The notes under the pieces: generated by a model
Database searches by the model: none
What the model saw: only the letters and a program-made list of their open reading frames with translations
Told to the model about the DNA's origin: nothing
Source of the DNA: Aurantiochytrium sp. KH105
Lineage: Eukaryota > Sar > Bigyra > Thraustochytrida > Thraustochytriidae
Assembly (NCBI GenBank): GCA_003116975.1
Contig: BGKB01000302.1
Coordinates: forward strand, 1-24,622
Reading direction: 5' to 3'
DNA length: 24,622 bases
Shown: piece by piece, positions 18,031 through 24,622 of the stretch
Layout of the letters: every line of letters starts with the position of its first letter
Position numbering within the stretch: the stretch's first letter is position 1
Translations under genes and position numbers: made by a program

Positions 18031-18412
18031 GCAATCCCTTTGTTCACTCACATCGTACTCGCGAGGCTCTTGTTTTTTAAAGGAAAAGGACCTCTGCTGC
18101 TTTTCCTCCTTCGAGATAAAGATACTTGGAGAAGCGTTGTTGGTTCGCTTGGCCGTCCCCGATCGAGTCAGGGCGGCCTACCTGTCTGCTTCTTCTTCTT
18201 CTCCTTCTTTTTCTTCTTTTGTAAATGCAATCCCTTTGTTCACTCACATCGTGCTCGTAAGGCATTTGATGTTTCAAGAAAGCGGACCTCTGCTGCTTTT
18301 CCTCCTTCGAAATAAAGATACTTAGAGAAGCGTTGTTGGTTCGCTTGGCCGTCCCCGATCGAGTCAGGGCGGCCTACCTGACTGCTTCTTCTTCTTCTAC
18401 TCTTGTTTTGCG
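18031..18412. repeat. Tandem duplication of a ~190-bp element upstream of MED17
   Basis: Unit 1 (18031-18226) and unit 2 (18227-about 18412) share GCAATCCCTTTGTTCACTCA at the start, then GGACCTCTGCTGCTTTTCCT, then a long identical block with TTGGTTCGCTTGGCCGTCCC and a final CTT-rich tract. They differ by scattered substitutions and a short diverged patch near one quarter of the unit. Both keep a GC hairpin (GGCCGTCCC pairing with GGGCGGCC around CGATCGAGTCA). The copies are not coding in a shared frame. Confidence 0.9.
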
Positions 18413-18547
18413 CCCATAAAGGTCGATACGCTCAGAGCGATCGAGACAGAGACAGAGACAAGATCGAGAGACAGGCAACGAACGCAAGGCCGAGCAACGA
18501 GGCCGCGCACGGGAGCGTGCGCGCCGGCGGGGCAAAGAGAGGGAAAG

Positions 18548-20503
18548 ATGGTGCAGCTAGACGTGGTGCCGGAGACGGAGGAGGTGCTGGAGGTCAATGC
18601 CGACGGCACGGAGCGACTCTTGCCCCCAGCGACGGCCGCAGACGCCTTTGCCGCGAGCGTGAAGCGCCTGGAGCTGCACAAGCGATGCGGGAAACGGCGA
18701 CGCGTAGAGCAGGCGGCCAAGGCGATGGACGTAGACGAGGCTGCTGACGCGGGCAGCGGCGAAAAGGACGAAGATGATCCAGAAAGCGAGAAAAAAATTG
18801 GCGCACAAGATCAGGATGAACCGCCAAGCCGCGTTGCCAACCCATTCGAGGAGGTCCACAGGCAGCTGAGCTACGCGTGCTACGAGCTGACACAGCTTAA
18901 TGAGCTGACGGGCTTGCTCTGCGATAAGTCCTTATTTCGGCTCGAGTCGCTGCAGGCCGACGAGCGCTCCGCGTTCGCAACGCTAGAAGACAGCCTCATG
19001 GCTTTTGAAATGAAAAAGGTGGGGCTTCGCACCGTGCTGGGCATTTTGCGATCCGGCAAGAAGATGCTGCAAGGGTCGCAGCACGTGCAGCAAGCGTACC
19101 TAATGTTCATCCAGAATATTCAAGCCCGCTGGCGCATGCAAGCCATTGCACATGGTAACTTTGCCTCGGGCCTGCGCGCCCAGGAACCGCTTGCTGTCGA
19201 CTGCGGATTTTATTCGGCTGGGTCGCGCGGCAAGGCGACGCGACAGAGGCAGACCCGTAACGCTGCCCGTCTCATTGTCGACGAGGACTGCGTGCACGGC
19301 CTTGACCCAGACCGCACCGACGAAGCGCTTCGCCTTGACGTTGACACCGACTCGTTTCGGCGGCTCTGCTTTGAAGTGCTCGACGCCAGGACCGGCAAGT
19401 CATTGGCTTGCGCGTTCCTGGGCCCATCCTTGCTGGCAGCGGCTGCGCCTACAAGCGAGACGAGAGACGGCGCCTCCGTCAACCTCACCTCTGCGGAGTC
19501 AAAGGTCGAAGCACAACTCGAGGGTCTCCAAGCAAATGAATTTTGCATCGAGGTCTTTCAGGTCCTCTCGGTGGAAGCCGTCCGCGGTGGCGAGCTGTGC
19601 AGCTATGCCGAGGCCCGCGACAGGCCCGACGTTGCCCCGAGCTACAGACCCAAGGTCGTTGTAGTCGAGAATCTCCTACGAAGCGTAAGCGTTGCGCTCG
19701 ACGAGCGCCGTCATCTTCGCGTGACTTTGCAGCGATCCACGGGAGAACAAGACGCGCAGGGTGCAGAGCCGCCGCAAGCGCAAAACTCAATGCTCGAAGA
19801 CTATTGTCGTGCTGCAGTCATGATTGCAGAACAGTATCAGCGGAGCCTGCAAACGCTGCAAGCCCGTAACTCGCACCTTCTCAAGCCCCTTGTCAACAAG
19901 TACCGACAAATGGATGCGCGAGCGCGCATCTCCGACGCACTTCACGGCGTGGCCGGAGCCTTGTGTGCGAACCCACTGCACGGCCGGCCGCGCAAGCTGG
20001 TGCGCATCCAGCACGCCTGGACCCATGCCGGTGACGATGCCTTTCTCGAAGTATGGGTCGGCCCACGCGTTCTCATGCGGTGTCTCTTGACCGCGGGGGA
20101 GCTCAAGCTGGTGAGTCTTGCCAAACAGGGAGGTTCTCTGGGCCACCTTGCGCCCATCCAAGAGGCCGGCGACCATCAGCTCGCTACACCTGGATCCGAG
20201 CTCAAGCTTTGCGCACTCGTTGTGAGTATTGCCGTGTACGAGATTATGATGTCGCTCGAGGCCGCGATGATTATGCTCGAGCCCACCTGCCGCATTCGTT
20301 GGGCACCTGACGGACAATCTGCGGAGCTCGTGTGGGCTGACGACAGCGTTAACAACACTCTTCGCGTTGCATTTGAGGACGGAAGTCTTCACATTTGTCT
20401 CGGCAATGATGAGCCCATTGCCAACACAACGCTACAGGGCATCGCGCGCAGGGCTCTCTTGCATGCGCGACAGGGAAAGGCTTGCCTCCCTGGAGCAAGG
20501 TAG
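18548..20503 (+). CDS. MED17: Mediator of RNA polymerase II transcription subunit 17
   Basis: Mediator head-module scaffold (Srb4 in yeast) linking activators to RNA polymerase II in the nucleus. The ATG at 18548 has A at -3 and gives 651 residues, within the family's usual range (about 540-690). An acidic N-terminus with a basic cluster (KRCGKRRR, about 45-52) leads into a helical segment from residue 100 (FEEVHRQLSYACYELTQLN) and a second helix pair (AFEMKKVGLRTVLGILRSGKKM). The family-typical block follows: RWRMQAIAHG (from 194) and then PLAVDCGFYSAGS (YSAGS at 222-226). The C-terminal half has mixed strands and helices without named motifs. No intron is evident. The call rests on remembered MED17 motifs, mainly the RWR...YSAGS block, so it is good but not certain. 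Confidence 0.72.
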   Translation: MVQLDVVPETEEVLEVNADGTERLLPPATAADAFAASVKRLELHKRCGKRRRVEQAAKAMDVDEAADAGSGEKDEDDPESEKKIGAQDQDEPPSRVANPFEEVHRQLSYACYELTQLNELTGLLCDKSLFRLESLQADERSAFATLEDSLMAFEMKKVGLRTVLGILRSGKKMLQGSQHVQQAYLMFIQNIQARWRMQAIAHGNFASGLRAQEPLAVDCGFYSAGSRGKATRQRQTRNAARLIVDEDCVHGLDPDRTDEALRLDVDTDSFRRLCFEVLDARTGKSLACAFLGPSLLAAAAPTSETRDGASVNLTSAESKVEAQLEGLQANEFCIEVFQVLSVEAVRGGELCSYAEARDRPDVAPSYRPKVVVVENLLRSVSVALDERRHLRVTLQRSTGEQDAQGAEPPQAQNSMLEDYCRAAVMIAEQYQRSLQTLQARNSHLLKPLVNKYRQMDARARISDALHGVAGALCANPLHGRPRKLVRIQHAWTHAGDDAFLEVWVGPRVLMRCLLTAGELKLVSLAKQGGSLGHLAPIQEAGDHQLATPGSELKLCALVVSIAVYEIMMSLEAAMIMLEPTCRIRWAPDGQSAELVWADDSVNNTLRVAFEDGSLHICLGNDEPIANTTLQGIARRALLHARQGKACLPGAR

Positions 20504-20884
20504 ACGGGTATTTGGCTTCATCTTTTTCCTTTCCAAAGCCAAAACTTGGGAAGAACGGAGGCAAGCTTCGTTTCTTCTTCTCTGTAGGAGTGAGAAATGC
20601 AAGGCAAAGGGGTTTTCACTGGGTGGTAGTAAACTTTGATTTTGATAAAATGAAAAAACAAATCGGAGAATTCCGCATGTACTTACCCGAAACGTTGCAA
20701 GCGCGATTGGGCCAAGCACCATCAAAATTCACGCTCATAATCTTCACAGTAAGCTAGGGCAAGGTTTCCCTCGACACTATCGTCATGGTGAAGGCGGTTG
20801 GTTCTCAGCAGCATTTTCGGGTCAAACATCGAGGGAAGACAAGAAATTGGCGGCGCCAAGACCAAAGCAAGTGAAGGCCGAGGC
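20504..20884. other. Intergenic region, 3' of MED17 and of the small minus-strand gene
   Basis: About 380 bases, less GC-rich than the genes. No AATAAA, stable hairpin or coding frame is evident. It should contain the 3' ends of MED17 (+) and the tentative small gene (-), which converge here. Confidence 0.5.
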
Positions 20885-21255
20885 CTAAAGGGTTACAGCG
20901 AAGAGTTGGCCCATCCACTGACTCAGTTGGAAACAATTCATGTTGCGCCTGAAAAACTTTGCAAAATCGTCCTTTTGCGATTTTTTAAGGTCGCCAGACG
21001 TTGGCGCTTCCACCGAGGTGGCTTTCTTGGCGACACCGCGTTCCGCTTTGACGCGCTCTGCCAGCTCCTTCAACCGATAGTCGATTAGCTTTACGTTAGA
21101 TTGTCCCACCCGCGCCCTGCTCTTCTTCTCGTTTTTCGAATTCCTTGCCGCGGGGGAGTGTGCCCCTGATGATTGATCCCGATGTTGCAGACTCCCACCG
21201 CAACCATAGTTTCGAAATGTGCTCTTACCAGCGCTTCGGTAAACTGCACTTGCAT
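20885..21255 (-). CDS. Tentative small two-exon gene, unknown function
   Basis: The minus-strand frame ending at the TAG at 20885-20887 reads like real protein for its last ~75 residues: VKLIDYRLKELAERVKAERG, later DDFAKFFRRNMNCFQLSQWM. It has no ATG of its own upstream. An ATG at 21255 in another frame (MQVQFTEAL) is followed by a good splice donor (GTAAGA, starting at 21228). Joining it to an acceptor ending at 21128 (CGAG) removes 101 bases and gives an 89-residue protein. Other AG acceptors a few bases on would also keep the frame. The product would be basic and helical; no family is recognised. Its start would lie 97 bases from the divergent ATG at 21352, so the two could share a promoter. 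Exon boundaries are inference. Confidence 0.35.
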
Positions 21256-21351
21256 GAGACTGATACTTGAATGATGAATGAAGATGCCACGCTCCCAGAG
21301 TGCCGCCCGAAGAGATAAGAGCGAAGGGGAATAGCGGCACTGCACTGCAGA

Positions 21352-21979
21352 ATGAATGCTGAGGACCTGCAGCAGGAGGAGGCCGAGCGACGGCGACTCG
21401 CCGCAAAGATGCCGGTCGCCGCCGCGGCCCTCGACGCGGTGGGCACCTTTGACGACGACACGGACACAGGAGACGACGTTGAGAATAACGGCGCGGCCGT
21501 GATGCTCCCACGAGCAGCTGACGGAGGTCAAGTTCAAGGAGACCTGCTTCGCGTGCAAGTACATCAACGCCGGGTCGATGCGCGAGAACCCGGAGTTCGT
21601 GACACTCATGAAGCTGTACACGGAGAACGCCGAGGCGGTGAGCCAGCCGGCGCTGTTCCGCCTGGTCAAGGCCCACTTCGACCGCCACTGCCGCCCCATC
21701 GTGCGGGAGGAGTGGACGCTGCCGTGCATCGAGGAGCACTTCACCGTGCACACCAACTACCCCACGGACGAGATCCTCAAGCAGCTCAAGGTGCTCACGT
21801 CGATCCGCAACAACATGATCTCCACGGCGCTGTTGCGCAATGTGCGCAACAACGCGGTCGAGCCGCTCAACAACAACATCAAGAACCTGGTCATCATCCA
21901 AAAGGAGATCCGCGAGCTGATGCTGGCCAAGAAGAAGATCAGCACCATGCTGGGCTACAGCGAGATCCTCGACTACTGA
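21352..21979 (+). CDS. Unrecognised gene with a frame break (short intron or +1 shift)
   Basis: The ATG at 21352 opens an acidic/Ala-rich leader (LQQEEAERRRLAAKM, then FDDDTDTGDD). The downstream frame, open from 21503 to the TGA at 21977-21979, encodes about 158 residues of clearly protein-like, helix-rich sequence (FACKYINAGSMRENPEFV, LFRLVKAHFDRHCRPIVREE, LNNNIKNLVIIQKEIREL, ISTMLGYSEILDY). The frames differ by +1, with an in-frame TGA at 21500-21502 between them. A short intron ending at 21514 (donors at 21478 or 21439, giving 37 or 76 bases) or a one-base error would join them. If the join lies before 21503, the product keeps C-x-H and C-x2-C, a possible zinc site; an intron ending at 21514 would remove the C-x-H half. 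Codons are almost all G/C-ending, more extreme than in neighbours. No family recognised; cellular or mobile-element origin is open. Confidence 0.65.
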
Positions 21980-22057
21980 CAGCGTTGCGCACAAGAAAGA
22001 GAGCGGCGAAAGGCGGAGAGGGAGGCCCGGTCGCATGGAGAAACAAAACAACAAAAG

Positions 22058-22063
22058 AATAAA
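22058..22063 (+). terminator. Poly(A) signal AATAAA after the unrecognised gene
   Basis: A canonical AATAAA in an A-rich stretch 79 bases past the stop at 21979. It lies within the 165-base gap to the convergent gene ending at 22145. Confidence 0.55.
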
Positions 22064-22144
22064 TGTCAATCGATTTGGGTCGCTTTGATCCCGCCTTGAG
22101 CCTTCTTCCACCCCCCTTGGTCGTAATTCCACAGCATCCTTCCT

Positions 22145-24346
22145 CTATGCCAGGTCGCGGGAGCTCGAAGAAGCCTGCTGCTGAGACTGAAACTGCGAGG
22201 AGGCGTCCGCCGGCGGTAGCCCGAGACATTCCCGGAGCTCGGCCATCTCGGCCGCGGCGGCGCGTTTCGCCCCAGAGGACTTTGCCCGTACCAGCTCGGC
22301 GCGCGCAAAGTCGATCACACGCACGGCGCCCGTGTTGGGGCAGAGGACAAAGTTGCGCAGCGCCACGTCGCCGTGCAGACAGCCGGCCGCGTGCACGCGA
22401 GCGAGGGCCGCGAGGGCCCGGGTCTGCACTTCCTTGTCGAGCGGCGCCTCGAGCTGGTCCAAGCTCGTGCCCACATCCAAGGTGATGACCGCGTGCCAGC
22501 CGCCGTCGTCCTCGCTCATGAGCGCGCCGCCGTAGACCAGAGGCGGCACCGTCGACCCTTGCAGGGCGAAGAGCGCCGCGTAGACGTCCGTCTCGCGAAC
22601 CACCACATCGACAGCCTCGGCAGCGGTGAGGCCGTCCGACGTGCCCGCCACGGGCGTCTTGATGATAAAGTCGTGCCCGTCGGGTCGTCGCAGCCGCAAC
22701 ACGCTCGAGGCCGCAGACTCCCGCACGCGCTCGTAGGCCTTGTCGTACGGCACCGGCAGCAGGTCTGCCATGGCAGAGCGGTGGAGCGGGAGCAGACCGC
22801 CCGGCCCGCCGGACGCCGCGTTACCGTTCTTGATGTTGGCAAAGTAATCATAGGTATCCCGCTCATAGGGCGTCCCCGCGCCGCGCTCCAGATTCGTGGT
22901 GCCCAGCTGGGCGCGCCACTTGTTGCTGACGTGCTGCCCCAGCGGGGAATCGTGCGCGGGGAATTGGTCCCGCGCGGCGTCTCCCGCCTGCAAGGCGTGC
23001 AGGAGCGCGGTCAAGTAGCCTATGTGTACGGATTCCATGACCCTGCCCGTGCTCTCATAGGGCCTCGACACCAGCAGCCCGGCGGGTTGCTCCGCGCCCG
23101 GACGATCGTCGTCGTCGCGCTTGAGAAACCACGTGAACGCCGTCGTGCTAATGGCGCCGTAGCGCAGCCCGAGGGCGATCATGTACCCGTAGGCCTGCTC
23201 CAGAACCTTTCTCACGCCCAACTGGCTGTTCCCAGTGACCCATATGGACGTTCGCTCGGCGATGGGACCAGTCCTGCCAGGAAACACCGCGGGGCTCTTG
23301 TGCTCATGCACGAGCAGGGGCTGCCTTTCGTCATCCTCGCCCACGAGCCAGAGCTGGTCGGGCCGAGCGCCCACGACCGTGATGTACTCGAACTTTAGCG
23401 ATACCTTGACGTCGTCGAAGGGCTTATCGCGGTGCCAAAAGACGTTTCGCAGTAGAGGGTCGCCCGAGCGCGCGTACATGAGCATGGCACAGCCCGCCTC
23501 GCTCTCCGAGGCGTCCAGGTTGCCGTGCGTGAGAAAGGCGCCCGCGTCAATTGACAGCTTGCGGCCGATGAAACCGCCAATTTCTTCCTCGCTCATGGCA
23601 AAATCCGCCCAATGGCCGAGACGCTGAATTGCCAGTTGCCATGTGCGGGCCCGGTCGGACGCCGACGCGGCCTGGTTCACGACGTCATCGCACATGGCGC
23701 GCCCAAGAACTTCAATCCACGGCAGCTCATTTCGTCGCATCAGGCCTCTTGTTTCCTTCATTTCACGCCGCAGCGCATTCGCGGAAATGCTCCCCACGGT
23801 GCTGCTGCTTGCAGCGGAGCCCGCGCGGCTCCGCCGCCTCGTCCTCGTGCGCAGCCAGCCCCTATCATTGAGACGGTTTTCAATGTCGACAATTTCATCC
23901 AGCAATGTCTCTCTCTCCGCTTCTTTTTCGGCAAGCTGGCGCGCTCGATCGTCGGACGATAGGTCAGGATCTCGTTCGATAACGAGAAGGGCATTTACCA
24001 CATCGGCGTGATCCCCCCGCCTATCGCCGTATTCCTCCTCCAGCGCCAGCCTCTCCTCCGCACTCTTCAACTTCTCCTCCAGCTCTGCATTCGCCGTGCC
24101 GCGGGCGATGCGTTGGTCCCTGCTGGCTAAAAAGGCCTTATCGGAAAAGGCCTCTCGCGTATTAGCGCCAACGAGTCCGCTCAAGGTTTTCCGGTTTTCT
24201 ATTAAGTACAGATTGAATTCCTGCACGCTGTCATCGCTAAAGAAATTGACATGCCCGGGCTCGAGCGCTCTGAAGACCGAGTCCGGCCACTTCGCGTAGT
24301 CGGTCTCGTCGATGGGCAAGGTGACCAAGGGCGTCGCGGTCGACAT
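22145..24346 (-). CDS. PD-(D/E)XK nuclease-like and protein-kinase-like fusion (Crinkler/RHS effector-like)
   Basis: The ATG at 24346 (A at -3) gives 733 residues. After an N-terminal region comes a charged coiled coil (about 85-165) and an Arg/Ser-rich linker. The middle domain carries a PD-(D/E)XK-type site: RPD with Asp330, then 17 residues, then Glu348-His-Lys350. A Gln helix follows (LEQAYGYMIALGLRYGAIS), then TTAFTWFL, as in restriction-endonuclease-fold domains. The C-terminal domain is kinase-like: IIKTP with Lys563, RETDVY with Glu585, HGDVALRN with catalytic Asp660 and Asn665, and IDFARAE with Asp679 (DFA in place of DFG). Nuclease-plus-kinase fusions are known in Crinkler/RHS-type conflict proteins of oomycetes and fungi. 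No signal peptide or Crinkler leader motif (LFLAK type) is seen, so a secreted effector, an intragenomic conflict protein or a mobile-element product are all possible. All core residues look intact. Confidence 0.75.
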   Translation of the reverse strand: MSTATPLVTLPIDETDYAKWPDSVFRALEPGHVNFFSDDSVQEFNLYLIENRKTLSGLVGANTREAFSDKAFLASRDQRIARGTANAELEEKLKSAEERLALEEEYGDRRGDHADVVNALLVIERDPDLSSDDRARQLAEKEAERETLLDEIVDIENRLNDRGWLRTRTRRRSRAGSAASSSTVGSISANALRREMKETRGLMRRNELPWIEVLGRAMCDDVVNQAASASDRARTWQLAIQRLGHWADFAMSEEEIGGFIGRKLSIDAGAFLTHGNLDASESEAGCAMLMYARSGDPLLRNVFWHRDKPFDDVKVSLKFEYITVVGARPDQLWLVGEDDERQPLLVHEHKSPAVFPGRTGPIAERTSIWVTGNSQLGVRKVLEQAYGYMIALGLRYGAISTTAFTWFLKRDDDDRPGAEQPAGLLVSRPYESTGRVMESVHIGYLTALLHALQAGDAARDQFPAHDSPLGQHVSNKWRAQLGTTNLERGAGTPYERDTYDYFANIKNGNAASGGPGGLLPLHRSAMADLLPVPYDKAYERVRESAASSVLRLRRPDGHDFIIKTPVAGTSDGLTAAEAVDVVVRETDVYAALFALQGSTVPPLVYGGALMSEDDGGWHAVITLDVGTSLDQLEAPLDKEVQTRALAALARVHAAGCLHGDVALRNFVLCPNTGAVRVIDFARAELVRAKSSGAKRAAAAEMAELRECLGLPPADASSQFQSQQQASSSSRDLA

Positions 24347-24622
24347 GATTGATCACAATCGAGCGCAGCCCCGCGGCCCGCCACTCGCTGGTAGGGTTAG
24401 GGCGGCAGAGCGGTCGCAGCCAAGCGCGGCCCCGTCGTGCCGCTCGTTGCAGTACTGCCTGCATGCCTGCACGCTGTGGCAGCTGCAGCCCGCGAGCGAG
24501 CTTCGGCACAAGAGAGCAGCACATGGATTAAAAAGAGAACAAGGGCCATCGACCTATTCTACAGCCCTACTCATCGCATCATCCAGGTAATGTTCGCACA
24601 CGTGCGTCGATGCACACGTTTA

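Larger units (their letters stand above)
17806..18547. other. Intergenic region between frataxin and MED17
   Basis: Contains the frataxin 3' UTR with its poly(A) signal, then a tandem duplication (18031-about 18412) that runs up to the MED17 leader, then a purine-rich stretch with GAGACA/AGAGAC repeats (about 18446-18475) before the ATG. No ORF here has coding character. Confidence 0.65.

Noticed and set aside
21120..22132. 5' part of the long minus-strand frame ending at 20885
   Set aside because: Beyond about 21120 it is mostly antisense to the strongly coding frame at 21503-21979; only its last ~75 residues were kept as a tentative gene.
20885..24622. Integrated viral or transposon segment with defined ends
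   Set aside because: No capsid, polymerase, integrase or terminal repeats could be seen; only gene novelty and codon style hint at it, so it is kept as a finding rather than a feature.

Overview
The window looks like nuclear DNA of an intron-poor, GC-rich unicellular eukaryote. Coding ORFs are long and mostly uninterrupted. Starts lie in Kozak-like contexts (A or G at -3). There are no Shine-Dalgarno sites or operons, AATAAA signals follow two genes, and the gene set (Mediator subunit, mitochondrial frataxin precursor, ankyrin-DHHC palmitoyltransferase, dual-specificity phosphatase) is eukaryotic. Together with the many short tandem repeats, this would suit a thraustochytrid/labyrinthulomycete or another stramenopile. 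That placement is inference and needs a database search.

Layout from left to right: (1) bases 3-62, the last codons of a plus-strand gene cut by the window edge; (2) 63-2943, no supportable gene, but a poly-C run, a TATA-like element and a perfect 13-bp hairpin; (3) 2944-5259 (+), a dual-specificity phosphatase with a long acidic tail; (4) 5260-8414, a 3.1-kb gene-free stretch rich in microsatellites that ends in a purine-biased leader; (5) 8415-9860 (+), a Gln/Pro-rich protein of unknown role; (6) 9861-10960, a convergent intergenic region holding a seven-unit minisatellite; (7) 10961-13366 (-), an Akr1/ZDHHC17-like palmitoyltransferase with a DHFC core and a His-rich tail; (8) 13912-16122 (-), a protein built of exact 37-residue repeats followed by 18 acidic pentapeptides; (9) 17195-17805 (+), a frataxin precursor whose frame is broken by a 26-base duplication around the only N; (10) 18548-20503 (+), Mediator subunit 17, preceded by a tandemly duplicated ~190-bp element; (11) 20885-21255 (-), a tentative small spliced gene; (12) 21352-21979 (+), an unrecognised high-GC3 gene with a frame break; (13) 22145-24346 (-), a protein joining a PD-(D/E)XK nuclease-like domain to a kinase-like domain, reminiscent of Crinkler/RHS-type effectors.

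The genes do not form one pathway. The middle is ordinary housekeeping (Fe-S cluster assembly, transcription, protein palmitoylation, phosphatase signalling). The right-hand ~3.7 kb looks accessory: two or three unrecognised or effector-like genes with a different codon style. The most interesting items are the nuclease-kinase fusion, the unidentified frame-broken gene beside it, and the 37-residue repeat protein. The frataxin frame break is probably an assembly artefact.
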